In this document: in pieces, positions 25,428 through 34,875 of the stretch
Numbering within the stretch: position 1 is the first letter of the stretch
Layout: each line of letters opens with the position of its first letter
DNA from: Clostridia bacterium
Lineage (GTDB): Bacteria; Bacillota; Peptococcia; DRI-13; SM3-B62
Assembly (NCBI GenBank): GCA_018433675.1
Contig: JAHDQS010000045.1
Span: forward strand, 1-64,000
Length of the DNA stretch: 64,000 nt
Direction of reading: 5' to 3'
The notes under the pieces: model-generated
What the model saw: the letters and a program-made list of their open reading frames with translations, nothing else
What the model was told of the DNA's origin: nothing
Database searches by the model: none
Program-made: the position numbers and the translations under genes

Positions 25428-26573
25428 ATGATAAATACTGATACCTCTCAAACCTCGGTGAGAAAGATAATATCGGTTGAAAATAGAGAAGAGATGGAGA
25501 TGTTGAAAAAGACCCTTGTTTCGCAAGATATCCGTATTATTAAAGAGTTGCCGCTTGTTAATGGGTTTTTGTGTGAATACCTGGGGGAAAAAAGCATTGA
25601 AGGCGTGACCCGTGGGCTAGATAGCACAATAATGGTTGAAGAGGACCTGGAGTTTAGATTGTGTGACAGGTTGGATTTTTTCTTTCCGGGATACTCCTTT
25701 TTTCCCTTTTGGCCTAAGCCGATGCAGCCTAAAACCCCTCTCCAGCCGAAGAAGGGGATGCAGAATATAGATTGGGGTTTAAAGAGGATAGGGGCACCGC
25801 AGGTATGGGATAAGTTGAAAGAACGTAGGGTTGGTGTAGGTATCATAGATACGGGGATAAATTATTTTCATCCTGACTTAAAAGACAACGTTCGGGAAGG
25901 AGTCAGCACGTTAAACGGAGTAGAAAGCTTTCTCGATGATTACGGGCATGGGACACACGTGGCGGGAATCATAGGTGCCAGCAATAAATACGGTAAAACA
26001 GGTATTAACCCGTACGTCGATATCTATGCAGTGAAGGCTTTTAACAAAAAAGGCAGTGGTGCCATGTCCGATATTATTGAGGGCTTAGACTGGCTGATGA
26101 ATAAACCTGTGAATATTATCAATATGAGCTTTTCTACCTCTGAAACCAACAGTACTCTGGAAAGAGCAATGCAGGCAGCTTATGAAAGAGGAGTGATCAT
26201 TGTAGCGGCGGCCGGCAATGATGGCGGGCGTGTAAACTACCCAGCCCGTTTTCCGAGTGTGTTGGCGGTATCGGCTACGGATGAGAATGATAGGCTGGGC
26301 GAATTCTCCAGTTCCGGTCCGGAAGTCAATTTTTGTGCTCCGGGGGTGGATATCAATTCTACCTGGCTTGGCAGTGGGTACGCAATAAAAAGCGGGACGT
26401 CGTTTGCGGCACCTCACATTACCGGTGCGGCAGCAGATCTCTTAAACTGTTACGGAGTAATGACAATACCTCAAGTTGTGGGGATGCTGGCACGGGGATC
26501 CGTCAGGATCCAAGGATTAAACCGAGAACAGCAGGGAGCAGGTATGGTGGAGCTCCCACGGATAATTCGCTGA
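25428..26573 (+). CDS. Subtilisin-like serine protease (S8) without signal peptide
   Basis: 381 residues. The catalytic triad is complete: GIIDTGINYFHPD (Asp), DYGHGTHVAGIIGA (His), and SGTSFAAPHITGAAADL (Ser); the oxyanion Asn lies in AAAGNDGG. Residues 1-110 form a prodomain-like region ending in a Pro-rich segment (FFPFWPKPMQPKTPLQPKKG) just before the domain that starts IDWGLKRIGAPQVW. No export signal is visible, so it is either intracellular or leaves by another way. The ATG has an AAAGGGG site. Confidence 0.9.
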   Translation: MINTDTSQTSVRKIISVENREEMEMLKKTLVSQDIRIIKELPLVNGFLCEYLGEKSIEGVTRGLDSTIMVEEDLEFRLCDRLDFFFPGYSFFPFWPKPMQPKTPLQPKKGMQNIDWGLKRIGAPQVWDKLKERRVGVGIIDTGINYFHPDLKDNVREGVSTLNGVESFLDDYGHGTHVAGIIGASNKYGKTGINPYVDIYAVKAFNKKGSGAMSDIIEGLDWLMNKPVNIINMSFSTSETNSTLERAMQAAYERGVIIVAAAGNDGGRVNYPARFPSVLAVSATDENDRLGEFSSSGPEVNFCAPGVDINSTWLGSGYAIKSGTSFAAPHITGAAADLLNCYGVMTIPQVVGMLARGSVRIQGLNREQQGAGMVELPRIIR

Positions 26574-26611
26574 AATTAAAGACACCTTCTGCCCAAAGGT
26601 GTCTTTAATTT
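26574..26611. terminator. Intrinsic terminator between convergent genes
   Basis: AATTAAAGACACCTT and AAGGTGTCTTTAATT form a long perfect stem with a small loop. It is symmetrical and can serve both the protease gene and the convergent gene at 26633. Confidence 0.9.
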
Positions 26612-26632
26612 ATAGCAGTCATTCTCATTCCT

Positions 26633-27295
26633 TTACCTTCTTAATAAAAAATCTTGGGATTTATCATCTCCTGCGGCCACAATGTAATTTTTAATTATTA
26701 GGGGCAGATAACGGGGATGCTTAACCTTGACATCGTAAATTCCCGGAATGATTTCCTCACATAAGTAACGGCCCTTGCTGTCAGAGGCAACCTTTGCTAC
26801 AGGAGAGTCGTTACCCTTTTGATAGAATTCAATAATAGCCTGGGACAGGGGAACTAATCTATAAGCATCAAGCACGGCACCTTTTAAAGTGGGATGACTG
26901 TCTTTACGGGGTTCCTCGTTTTCGGCAAAATCTATCAGCAGAATAGTCTCCAGAGTTAAATGAAGACGCAAATCTTGTTCTCTTTGATAAATAACATGGG
27001 CAGAAAGATTGCGGGGCTTTTGGTGGTATGCGACCGTTACCTCCCGTGGGAAACCTGATGTCCACTCGCATTCCTCTTTCCAAAACCGTTCGAATTCCAA
27101 GAAGCCCGGAACAATGGCCGGTGTCTCTTCTTGGCACGAGGAACAGGCTATTTGGATTTTCCAAAGATCCTCAAAGATCAATTTTTTACCGATTACCTGA
27201 TGGTATGGGGCATTGCTTGTTTCTACACGCAAACCGAGGACGGTGATTTTTGTTTCTAGAGGAAGGGTGAACTTTTTTTGAAATGTTTTAAACAT
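26633..27295 (-). CDS. Protein with C-terminal carboxypeptidase regulatory-like (beta-sandwich) domain
   Basis: 220 residues from the ATG at 27295 (GGAGGG upstream). Residues about 135-220 (TLKGAVLDAYRLVPLSQAII, SDSKGRYLCEEIIPGIYDVK) match the carboxypeptidase-D regulatory-like fold. The N-terminal 130 residues contain a CSSC pair and are rich in beta strands and aromatic residues; I do not recognise them. The start resembles SipL/SPOCS-type coat proteins (a hydrophobic VIGKKLIFEDLWKIQIA), but I would not claim that. No signal peptide. Confidence 0.55.
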   Translation of the reverse strand: MFKTFQKKFTLPLETKITVLGLRVETSNAPYHQVIGKKLIFEDLWKIQIACSSCQEETPAIVPGFLEFERFWKEECEWTSGFPREVTVAYHQKPRNLSAHVIYQREQDLRLHLTLETILLIDFAENEEPRKDSHPTLKGAVLDAYRLVPLSQAIIEFYQKGNDSPVAKVASDSKGRYLCEEIIPGIYDVKVKHPRYLPLIIKNYIVAAGDDKSQDFLLRR

Positions 27296-27610
27296 GTATA
27301 TCCCTCCAAGCATTTTTAATTTTATGTACTATGGCAAGTGGAGATTAATGACAAAAAGTTATTAAACATAAAAGTGGATACTATTGTCCTATATTAATCC
27401 TATTATTTAGGCAGAGGATTATTTCAAACAATCTTGAATTTAGACTTGGAAGTAGTTAAAGATAAAATGCTTTGAGAAGAGGAGTATGGTGTTTGCGTTT
27501 CGACGGCGCGAAAAACAGAATAATTAGATTTGCCAGTATAACAGGACGAAATATCAATATGTATCAAAAAATGGGCAGAGTATGCTGCAGCATTCAAGGT
27601 GGGATTAGGA

Positions 27611-28606
27611 ATGGAAGAAATAGGTGTTTTCTCGGAAAGTATGCGGGAACTTGTGAGGCAGGCAAATAAATATCATCAAGATAGGTCTATTCCGGTGTTG
27701 ATTGAGGGCGAGACGGGAACGGGCAAAGAGATATTAGCCAAGGTGATACACCATGGCTTCAAGCATGAGGAGACTCCCTTTATCAATATTAGTTGTGCAG
27801 CTTTGGTACATAACCTGTTTGAAACAGAACTGTTTGGCTATGAAGGAGGGTCTTTTACCGGAGGACTTCAAAAAGGGCATAAAGGAAAACTGGATCTTGC
27901 TCAAGGGGGTACACTCTTTTTAGACGAAATTTCTGAAGTTCCGTTTGGGCAACAGGTTAAGCTTTTACGGGTTCTGCAGGATAAAGAATATTATCGGGTG
28001 GGAGGGCTTAAGAAGGTTAAACTGGATGCCAGAATAATATGTGCCACAAACGTAAGATTGGAAGAACTCCTAAAAAAAGGGGGGTTTCGCAGTGATTTAT
28101 ATTTTCGTCTTAAGGTCGGTAATCTAGTGATACCTCCGCTCAGGGAACGCAAGGAGGCAATTATTCCTCTTGCTAAGATGTTCTTATCCCAGTTTTCTTT
28201 CTCGAAGGGGAAATCTTTCTCTTCAGTGAGTAAAGAGGCGGAAGAGATATTACTGGAATACTATTGGCCGGGGAACGTTCGTGAGTTGAAAAATACAATC
28301 GAATGGGTAGTATTTATGCATGACTCTTTAAAGCTTGAACCTCATCACCTGGATATAATACGTCGCCGCGGTTTGGATTTAGGGAAATACGGCAGTGACA
28401 ATGACCCTTGTTTTCCTCAATCATTTTCCTTGCCGGAGGAAAAGTTTCCTTTGGAAGACCATATAAACAATATAATTTCTCTTGCGCTCAAGAAGTATAA
28501 AGGTAATAAAACAAAAACTGCCTGTTATCTGGACATATCGCGTCACGCTCTGTATACAAGATTGGAAAACATCGCAAAAAAGAAATCTAGTAATGTCCGG
28601 AAATGA
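27611..28606 (+). CDS. Sigma-54-dependent activator without sensor domain, GAFTGA loop altered
   Basis: 331 residues, nearly only AAA+ and DNA-binding parts: Walker A GETGTGKEI, Walker B GTLFLDEISEV, RSDLYFRLKV, WPGNVRELKN, and a Fis-type helix-turn-helix at the end (NKTKTACYLDISRHALYTRL). The sigma-54-contact loop, normally GAFTGA, reads GSFTGG here. No sensor domain precedes it; the ATG at 27611 is a choice, a GTG at 27599 is possible, and the frame stays open upstream to about 27520. In 27296-27610 I see no gene. A -24/-12 promoter for the chemotaxis array lies 128 bp after its stop codon. Confidence 0.85.
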   Translation: MEEIGVFSESMRELVRQANKYHQDRSIPVLIEGETGTGKEILAKVIHHGFKHEETPFINISCAALVHNLFETELFGYEGGSFTGGLQKGHKGKLDLAQGGTLFLDEISEVPFGQQVKLLRVLQDKEYYRVGGLKKVKLDARIICATNVRLEELLKKGGFRSDLYFRLKVGNLVIPPLRERKEAIIPLAKMFLSQFSFSKGKSFSSVSKEAEEILLEYYWPGNVRELKNTIEWVVFMHDSLKLEPHHLDIIRRRGLDLGKYGSDNDPCFPQSFSLPEEKFPLEDHINNIISLALKKYKGNKTKTACYLDISRHALYTRLENIAKKKSSNVRK

Positions 28607-28720
28607 GCAAATGTCAAATCATTGTGCAGATAACGGCAAAGAAAGGAGATATCTTTAAAAAACCAAAATAACTAAAGAAGGTGATTTGCCTTGCAATTGC
28701 GAGATTACAAAAGTTAATTA

Positions 28721-28747
28721 CGCATGCCGAAAGCTGGCATGCGTTTT
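28721..28747 (+). terminator. Hairpin overlapping the sigma-54 promoter
   Basis: CGCATGCC and GGCATGCG form a perfect 8-bp stem with a 7-nt loop followed by TTTT. It may terminate the activator transcript; the right arm is also the -24 element of the promoter. Confidence 0.6.
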
Positions 28748-28749
28748 GC
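28735..28749 (+). promoter_or_regulatory. Sigma-54 (-24/-12) promoter of the cheW-mcp array
   Basis: TGGCATGCGTTTTGC fits TGGCAC-N5-TTGC with 10 bp between GG and GC. A start near 28761 would give a leader of about 100 nt to the first cheW. The activator gene lies directly upstream, the usual arrangement for a local regulator. Confidence 0.75.
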
Positions 28750-28857
28750 ATATTTGGGACAAAAGCACAAAATAATTACAAAATAAACCTATGTAGAGGA
28801 GGGAATGGAAGCTATTTAATAGTAGCAAACACAGATGAGGAAAAAGGGGGAAATGAC

Positions 28858-29295
28858 TTGACGGTGCAAAAAAACGAGTTGCAAGCAGTAATCATCAGGC
28901 TCAATAATACGGAATACGGCCTGGAAATCAGCAAGGTAAAAGAAATCATTAAGATGAAAGAGATAACCAAGTTGCCTGACACGGCCGTATATATTTTAGG
29001 AATCATTAACTTGCGTGGATTGATCATACCAATCATTGATATGAAGAAAAAGTTTTTTGAAGAGTCTACAAACCGCGGAAATAAAGCTGAAACCCGTATT
29101 GTTGTAGTAGAAGTGGAAAACAAAAGTCTCGGTTTGTTGGTGGATGAGGTAACAGAAGTGATGACAGTATCTGCTGATTCTGTTGAGAAAGTAGAAAAGG
29201 CTGGTATTCAGACTTATAACGAACTATTTTCAGGTATCGTCAGAATAGGAGAGAGACTTACGATTTTACTTAATGTTGATAAAATTTTAGATTAG
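28858..29295 (+). CDS. cheW: CheW-like chemotaxis coupling protein, copy 1
   Basis: 145 residues; a single CheW domain ([53 protein letters not shown]). CheW couples receptors to the CheA kinase. I chose the TTG at 28858, behind AAAGGGGGAA, because copy 2 has the same TTG-ACG-GTG-CAA start; the longer in-frame extension would run over the sigma-54 promoter. It is 29 nt from the first receptor gene. No cheA is in the window. Confidence 0.9.
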   Translation: MTVQKNELQAVIIRLNNTEYGLEISKVKEIIKMKEITKLPDTAVYILGIINLRGLIIPIIDMKKKFFEESTNRGNKAETRIVVVEVENKSLGLLVDEVTEVMTVSADSVEKVEKAGIQTYNELFSGIVRIGERLTILLNVDKILD

Positions 29296-29323
29296 ATGGC
29301 ATTTATACGAGGAGGTATATACA

Positions 29324-30157
29324 ATGGCAAAATTTATTGGCAAAAAAACTTTAGATGCCTTCGTGACCATTACACCATGTTTGAAAGATTTATATCCTTA
29401 TGACGTGTTTGTATTTGTCTGTGATACGGAAAAGTATATTGCATATGAACCCGCAGACACCTTCAAATTAAATGCTAAAGTTGGAGATCCGGTTGAAACT
29501 AGTAGTTCATCATATACAGCGATGCAGGAAAAAAGAAAGAAAGTCATGGTAGTAGGGAAAGAACTTTACGGTATTCCGTTTAAGGCTATTACCGAGCCGA
29601 TTTTTGATGAAGAAAATAATGTAATCGGAGCGGTTGGAATCGGGCTGAGCTTGGAGAATCAGAACAAGCTACAGGAGGTTATTGAGCAGTTCAGTTCGGC
29701 CTTTGAGCAGGTAAGCAGCGGTGTACAAGAGATAGCTTCCGGTGCCCAAAATCTAGCGAATATCGGAACCAGGCTGGCGGGAACGACTCAGCAGACAACC
29801 GAAAATGTGAAAAAGACTGATGAAATAATTCAGATGATAAGAGAGATTGCTGATATGAGCAAGCTGTTGGGATTAAACGCGGCAATTGAAGCAGCCCGAG
29901 CAGGAGAACACGGGAGGGGATTTGCCGTTGTAGCCGAAGAAATAAGGCGGCTTGCGGCGGAGAGCAATACCTCCGCCAAGCAGGTGGAGTCTATTTTGCT
30001 TCAGATTGCTGAGGCAATAAAGGGTATGAACGATGACACCCAGGAAACAAGCGCGGTCAGCGAAGAACAATCTTCAGCCACACAAGAAATAGCGGCCTCT
30101 ATGGAAGAATTGATCGCTCAGTTGGAAACGCTGAATGATTTTGTCAAGCTACTGTAA
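29324..30157 (+). CDS. Soluble methyl-accepting chemotaxis protein, copy 1
   Basis: 277 residues, no membrane segments. The N-terminal ~115 residues form a small PAS/Cache-like sensor ([40 protein letters not shown]); the rest is the helical signalling hairpin with the tip [20 protein letters not shown] and [11 protein letters not shown]. The helical part is short, with little room for methylation helices, similar to small cytosolic receptors such as YfmS. Expressed with the CheW gene before it. Confidence 0.88.
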   Translation: MAKFIGKKTLDAFVTITPCLKDLYPYDVFVFVCDTEKYIAYEPADTFKLNAKVGDPVETSSSSYTAMQEKRKKVMVVGKELYGIPFKAITEPIFDEENNVIGAVGIGLSLENQNKLQEVIEQFSSAFEQVSSGVQEIASGAQNLANIGTRLAGTTQQTTENVKKTDEIIQMIREIADMSKLLGLNAAIEAARAGEHGRGFAVVAEEIRRLAAESNTSAKQVESILLQIAEAIKGMNDDTQETSAVSEEQSSATQEIAASMEELIAQLETLNDFVKLL

Positions 30158-30273
30158 GAGTTGAGTCGTTGTTGGTTTTCAACCCCAAAGATAGAAAAAG
30201 ATATTAATTTAAGAGGGAGGGTTATTGATAGACGATAATAGTAAATGCAGACTAGGAAGAAGGAGGAAAAATC

Positions 30274-30711
30274 TTGACGGTGCAAAAAAACGAGTTGCAA
30301 GCAGTAATCATCAGGCTCAATAATACGGAATACGGACTAGAAATCGACAAAGTAAAAGAGATAATCAGAATGGAAGAGATAACTAAACTGCCTGATACAG
30401 CCGAATACATTTTAGGAATTATAAACTTGCGCGGAACGATAATACCAATCATTGATATGAAGAAAAAATTTTTTGAAGAGTCCACAAACCACGGAAATAA
30501 AGCTGAAACCCGTATTGTCGTGGTAGAAGTGGAAAACAAAAGTCTCGGTTTGTTGGTGGATGAGGTAACAGAAGTGATGACAGTATCTGCTGATTCTGTT
30601 GAGAAAGTAGAAAAGGCTGGTATTCAGACTTATAATGAATTGTTTTCGGGTATTATCAGAATAGAGGAGAGACTTATGATTTTACTTAATGTTGATAGGG
30701 TATTAAACTAA
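30274..30711 (+). CDS. cheW: CheW-like chemotaxis coupling protein, copy 2
   Basis: 145 residues, almost the same as copy 1 with a handful of substitutions (for example [20 protein letters not shown], and [18 protein letters not shown] at the end). The start is TTG at 30274 behind GGAGGAAAA. It arose with the following receptor by tandem duplication of a cheW-mcp unit. Confidence 0.9.
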   Translation: MTVQKNELQAVIIRLNNTEYGLEIDKVKEIIRMEEITKLPDTAEYILGIINLRGTIIPIIDMKKKFFEESTNHGNKAETRIVVVEVENKSLGLLVDEVTEVMTVSADSVEKVEKAGIQTYNELFSGIIRIEERLMILLNVDRVLN

Positions 30712-30742
30712 AAACCCACAATTACAAGGAGGTTATATATTA

Positions 30743-31576
30743 ATGGATAAATTTGTAGGAAAAGAAGTCTTAAATGCCTTCATAACCATTGCACCATGTT
30801 TGAAAGATTTATATCCTTACGACGTGTTTGTATTTGTCTGTGATACGGAAAAGTATATTGCGTATGAACCCGCAGATACCTTCGATATAAATGCTAAAGT
30901 TGGGGATCCGGTTCAAACCGGTAGTTCATCATATGCCGCGATGCAGGAAAGAAGAAAGGAAGTCATGGTAGTCGGGAAGGAGCTATACGGTGTTCCGTAT
31001 AAGGCCATTACCGAGCCCGTTTATGACGAGGACAATAATGTAATTGGAGCGGTTGGGGTTGGTCTGAGCTTGGAGAATCAGAACAAGCTACAAGATGTTA
31101 TTGAACAGTTCAGTTCTGCTTTTGAACAGGTGAACAGTGGTATACAGGAGATAGCTTCCGGTGCCCAAAATCTAGCGAATATCGGAACCAGGCTGGCGGG
31201 AACGACTCAGCAGACAACCGAAAATGTGAAAAAGACTGATGAAATAATTCAAATGATACGCGAGATTGCAGATATGAGCAAACTGTTAGGGTTAAATGCG
31301 GCTATTGAAGCAGCCCGGGCAGGGGAACACGGAAGGGGCTTTGCCGTTGTAGCCGAAGAAATAAGGCGGCTTGCAGCGGAGAGCAATACCTCTGCCAAGC
31401 AGGTGGAGTCTATCCTGTTTCAGATTGCTGAGGCAATAAAGGGTATGAACGATGACACCCAGGAAACAAGCGCGGTCAGCGAAGAACAATCTTCAGCCAC
31501 ACAGGAAATAGCGGCCTCTATGGAAGAATTGATCGCTCAGTTGGAGACTTTGAATGAATTTGTCAAACTGCTGTAA
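30743..31576 (+). CDS. Soluble methyl-accepting chemotaxis protein, copy 2
   Basis: 277 residues, colinear with copy 1. From about residue 120 on, the two are nearly identical (same [20 protein letters not shown] and EHGRGF tip), and the sensor part is also close ([20 protein letters not shown] against [20 protein letters not shown]). A terminator follows at 31620, so this may be the end of the first transcription unit. Confidence 0.88.
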   Translation: MDKFVGKEVLNAFITIAPCLKDLYPYDVFVFVCDTEKYIAYEPADTFDINAKVGDPVQTGSSSYAAMQERRKEVMVVGKELYGVPYKAITEPVYDEDNNVIGAVGVGLSLENQNKLQDVIEQFSSAFEQVNSGIQEIASGAQNLANIGTRLAGTTQQTTENVKKTDEIIQMIREIADMSKLLGLNAAIEAARAGEHGRGFAVVAEEIRRLAAESNTSAKQVESILFQIAEAIKGMNDDTQETSAVSEEQSSATQEIAASMEELIAQLETLNEFVKLL

Positions 31577-31619
31577 AAATTGAGGTATTGTTGTTTTTCA
31601 ATGCCCTAAAAAGCAATTG

Positions 31620-31661
31620 AGGCTTCTGTCCATACTTAAAAACATGGATGGAAGCCTTTTT
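31620..31661 (+). terminator. Intrinsic terminator after receptor copy 2
   Basis: AGGCTTC-tg-TCCAT and ATGGA-tg-GAAGCCT pair around a 9-nt loop and are followed by TTTTT. Confidence 0.85.
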
Positions 31662-31663
31662 AT

Positions 31664-31692
31664 AACATGATATAAACGTGCTGTTAAGACAA
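31664..31692 (+). repeat. Intergenic repeat, copy 1 (second copy near 33823-33851)
   Basis: ATAACATGATATAAACGTGC followed by TGTTAAGAC here resembles ATAACGTGATATAAATTCGC followed by TGTTAATAT after the fourth receptor. Both follow the end of a receptor gene, so this is either a duplicated regulatory element or a leftover of the gene duplication. Confidence 0.5.
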
Positions 31693-31841
31693 ATTATAGA
31701 AAGTCAGAAGCAATTATAAAGAGGAATATAATAAATTGATGTCGAATTTAGGACCATAATAACAATATCTTAGCAAAAGACAGAATAATACGCTTTGATA
31801 TTTAATTAGCTAAAAAGATGTAAAATAAGGAGGAAAATTAG

Positions 31842-32675
31842 ATGGGGAAATTTGTAGGAAGAGAAGTCTTAGATGCGTTTGTAACTATTGCACCATATTT
31901 TAAAGCTTTGTATCCATATGACGTATGTGTTACTATCTGTGATACGGATAAAATTATCGCGTACGTATCTGCAGATACTTTCGATATAGAGCTTAAGGTC
32001 GGAGAAACGGTTAATAATGGTTCTTCGGCATATGCCGCTATGCAGGAAAGAAGAAGAGAAGTCATAATTGTGGGGAAAGAGGTTTACGGTGTTCCGTACA
32101 AAGCCATTACTGAACCGGTTTTTGACGAGAACAATAATGTAATCGGGACAGTAGGGATCGGTCTGAGCTTAGAAAACCAAAACAAGCTGCAGGAGGTAAT
32201 AGAGCAATTCAGTTCAGCCTTTGAGCAGGTGAGTAGTGGTGTGCAAGAGATAGCCTCCGGAGCCCAAAACTTGGCGAATATCGGTTCCAGGCTAGCGGGA
32301 GCGGCGCAGCAGACGAGCGAAAATGTAAAGCAGACTGATGAAATTATTCAGATGATACGAAGTATTGCCGATATGAGTAAACTATTAGGATTGAATGCGG
32401 CAATCGAGGCGGCCAGAGCGGGAGATCAGGGTAGAGGCTTTGCCGTTGTGGCTGAAGAAATCAGACGGCTTGCGGAAGAAAGCAATACCTCCGCCAAGCA
32501 GGTGGAATCTATCCTGTTGGAGATAGCTGATTCGATAAAGGTTATTAATAACGACACCCAGGAAACGAGTGCGGTCAGCCAGGAGCAATCTTCAGCAACA
32601 GAGCAAATAGCGGCCTCCATAGAGGAATTGACAGCTCAGTTGGAGACACTGAATGATTTTGTCAAGCTGCTGTAA
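31842..32675 (+). CDS. Soluble methyl-accepting chemotaxis protein, copy 3
   Basis: 277 residues. The sensor is more divergent ([40 protein letters not shown]). The signalling half differs from copies 1 and 2 at fixed positions ([27 protein letters not shown] tip, [20 protein letters not shown]) but matches copy 4. It has its own spacer of 265 nt and a GGAGGAAAA site; no cheW accompanies it. Confidence 0.88.
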   Translation: MGKFVGREVLDAFVTIAPYFKALYPYDVCVTICDTDKIIAYVSADTFDIELKVGETVNNGSSAYAAMQERRREVIIVGKEVYGVPYKAITEPVFDENNNVIGTVGIGLSLENQNKLQEVIEQFSSAFEQVSSGVQEIASGAQNLANIGSRLAGAAQQTSENVKQTDEIIQMIRSIADMSKLLGLNAAIEAARAGDQGRGFAVVAEEIRRLAEESNTSAKQVESILLEIADSIKVINNDTQETSAVSQEQSSATEQIAASIEELTAQLETLNDFVKLL

Positions 32676-32773
32676 AAGTTTAACTAAGAAAAGAAAACCA
32701 AAGCTTTTGCTTATGTTTCAAGGTATGAAAAAAGCCCTAATAATTTATATCTTAAAATTCCAAGTTCTTTCTG

Positions 32774-32815
32774 CATATAAGTGAGGATACAGATTTGTGT
32801 GTTCTCACTTATATG
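32774..32815 (+). promoter_or_regulatory. Inverted repeat between receptor copies 3 and 4
   Basis: CATATAAGTGAG and CTCACTTATATG are perfect 12-bp arms with an 18-nt loop. Without a T-run it is not a standard terminator; it could be an operator or an RNA hairpin in the receptor transcript. Confidence 0.5.
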
Positions 32816-32963
32816 TATATGTTTAGGAAAAAACTCAAATAAATTTGGGTATATTTAAAGGAATAAAAGGAATAAATATCGAATTCATAGCATATAAACA
32901 AGTGTTATAAAATATTAAGAAAAATTATAATATTAAAAATAAGACAAGATGGGAGGTCCAACA

Positions 32964-33797
32964 ATGGGTAAATTTATTGGCAAAGAAGTTTTTGATGCGT
33001 TTGTAACCATTGCTCCTCACTTAAAAGCCCTTTATCCTTACGATGTTTTTGTTACTATATGTGATTTCAAGCAAGCCGTTTTACACGTGCCGGGTGATAC
33101 CATTGACCTCAAAATCAAGCCGGGCGATCCGATTATAGAGGGAGCTGTGGCAAGGATGGCCATGGATGAAGGAAGACGTGAGGTCAGGGTTACCGGGAAG
33201 GAACTCTATGGTGTACCTTATAAAGCCATGGCAGAACCGGTATATGATGAGAATGATGAGGTGATTGGGGCGGTTGTGGTCGGGCTGAGCTTGGAAAACC
33301 AGAACAAGCTGCAAGAAGTCATTGAGCAGTTCAGTTCAGCCTTTGAGCAGGTGGGTAATGGTGTGCAAGAGATAGCCTCCGGTGCTCAAAATCTAGCAAA
33401 TATCGGTTCCAGGCTGGCGGGAGCCGCGCAGCAGACGAGCGAAAATGTAAAGCAGACTGATGAAATTATTCAGATGATACGAAGTATTGCCGATATGAGT
33501 AAACTGTTGGGATTGAATGCGGCAATCGAGGCGGCCAGAGCGGGAGATCAGGGTAGAGGTTTTGCCGTCGTGGCCGAAGAAATCAGGCGGCTGGCGGAAG
33601 AAAGCAATACCTCTGCCAAGCAGGTAGAGTCTATTCTGTTGGAGATAGCTGATTCGATAAAGGTTATTAACACCGACACCCAGGAAACGAGCGCGGTCAG
33701 CCAGGAGCAATCCTCAGCAACAGAGCAAATAGCGGCCTCCATAGAGGAATTGACAGCTCAGTTGGAGACGCTGAACGATTTTGTTAAACTGTTGTAA
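32964..33797 (+). CDS. Soluble methyl-accepting chemotaxis protein, copy 4
   Basis: 277 residues from the ATG at 32964 (GGGAGGTCC upstream; an ATG at 32949 would lie in the binding site). The sensor is the most divergent of the four ([40 protein letters not shown]), while the signalling half is almost the same as copy 3. This pattern suggests that the sensing part changes while the output part is kept uniform, perhaps by gene conversion. Confidence 0.88.
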   Translation: MGKFIGKEVFDAFVTIAPHLKALYPYDVFVTICDFKQAVLHVPGDTIDLKIKPGDPIIEGAVARMAMDEGRREVRVTGKELYGVPYKAMAEPVYDENDEVIGAVVVGLSLENQNKLQEVIEQFSSAFEQVGNGVQEIASGAQNLANIGSRLAGAAQQTSENVKQTDEIIQMIRSIADMSKLLGLNAAIEAARAGDQGRGFAVVAEEIRRLAEESNTSAKQVESILLEIADSIKVINTDTQETSAVSQEQSSATEQIAASIEELTAQLETLNDFVKLL

Positions 33798-33990
33798 GAA
33801 TTTACAAACACATAAACATTTCATAACGTGATATAAATTCGCTGTTAATATGGAAATAAGAACCCTTATAGATATGACTGTTTCTATTTCCGAAATTCAA
33901 GTTATACCCGAGAATATTTTAGGTTTCTTGTAGCATTTATTTTTTCCCCACCTATAATAAGTATAGAAGCTTACCTTATGGGGGGATAAA

Positions 33991-34245
33991 ATGGCGCATG
34001 TTCGTATAACGCTGTCTAAAGAAATGTTGCAGGCTTTGATTGCCAATCTGACTGATTTACGTTCCCCTGCCGGCGAATTCGTGGTTGAAAGCGAAGTTGA
34101 CGGACTCAACGAGATTACAAGGATTATTAATTTGGCAAGCGGCGATGTTTTTGAACAAGCGGTACAGAAACAGGAACCGGTTGGCGATGGTAAAAATAAT
34201 TGCAGGATTATAGAATTTCCTAAACAAGACAAAGCTGGCGGATAA
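33991..34245 (+). CDS. Small conserved-looking protein of unknown function
   Basis: 84 residues with a good ribosome binding site (GGGGGGAT) before the ATG. The start MAHVRITLSKEMLQALIANL looks like a strand followed by a helix; the C-terminal third is polar and probably flexible. I do not recognise the family. It lies alone between the receptor array and ogt, with a hairpin after its end. Confidence 0.6.
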   Translation: MAHVRITLSKEMLQALIANLTDLRSPAGEFVVESEVDGLNEITRIINLASGDVFEQAVQKQEPVGDGKNNCRIIEFPKQDKAGG

Positions 34246-34266
34246 ACCGGAATATAGCGGAAATTT

Positions 34267-34293
34267 AGCTCTCGCATGCGGGGGCTCTTTTTT
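34267..34293 (+). terminator. Intrinsic terminator
   Basis: AGCTCTCGC and GCGGGGGCT pair with some G-U pairs around a tight loop, followed by CTTTTTTG, just after the 84-residue protein gene. Confidence 0.65.
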
Positions 34294-34340
34294 GTTGCCC
34301 GGCTATTGTGTATAATAAGGGAGCGGATAGGGGTGACGGT

Positions 34341-34847
34341 ATGGATAACTTGTTCTGTCACGAAGTGGATACGCCGGTGGGAATAATAGATGTAATCTCC
34401 GACGAACAGTACTTGAGGTATGTAAGGTTTGTTCGGAAGGATATTCCCCGGTTTGGTAAATATGTCTCTTGGGATTTTCTGCCGCCAGTGTTGGCGCAGG
34501 CGGTCGATGAACTGAGAGCCTATTTTGCCGGCGAATTGCATGAGTTTACGGTACCGTGGCGCATATCGGGGACATCTTTTCAAATGGCAGTATGGCAGGA
34601 AATGACAAAGATAGAACACGGAACCACCATGAGTTATGGTGAATTGGCTTCCCGTATCGGTAGAAAAAAGGCTTGCCGTGCGGTAGGACAGGCTTGTAAC
34701 AGTAATCCCTTAGCAATTGTAGTACCATGTCACCGCGTGATTGGTAAGAATGGACGGCTTACAGGCTTCGGAGGAGGTCTTGAGATAAAAAAATGGCTAC
34801 TGGATTGGGAAAAATCCGTCATGGAGGTAAAATTTCCCGGGCAATAA
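34341..34847 (+). CDS. ogt: Methylated-DNA--[protein]-cysteine S-methyltransferase
   Basis: 168 residues from the ATG at 34341 (AGGGGTGA upstream). The suicide active site VPCHRVIG and the surrounding SNPLAIVVPCHRVIGKNGRL are complete, followed by TGFGGGLEIKKWLL; the DNA-binding YGELASRIGRKKACRAVGQA helix is also clear. It transfers alkyl groups from O6-alkylguanine to its own cysteine. The gene lies 28 nt upstream of an endonuclease IV gene, giving a small DNA repair unit. Confidence 0.93.
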   Translation: MDNLFCHEVDTPVGIIDVISDEQYLRYVRFVRKDIPRFGKYVSWDFLPPVLAQAVDELRAYFAGELHEFTVPWRISGTSFQMAVWQEMTKIEHGTTMSYGELASRIGRKKACRAVGQACNSNPLAIVVPCHRVIGKNGRLTGFGGGLEIKKWLLDWEKSVMEVKFPGQ

Positions 34848-34875
34848 GACAAAATGTGTCGAGAAGGGAGTAAAA

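Noticed and set aside
28681-28857. N-terminal extension of the first CheW
   Set aside because: The extension would cover the sigma-54 promoter and a hairpin; the second CheW copy begins at the same TTG-ACG-GTG codons, so the true start is 28858.
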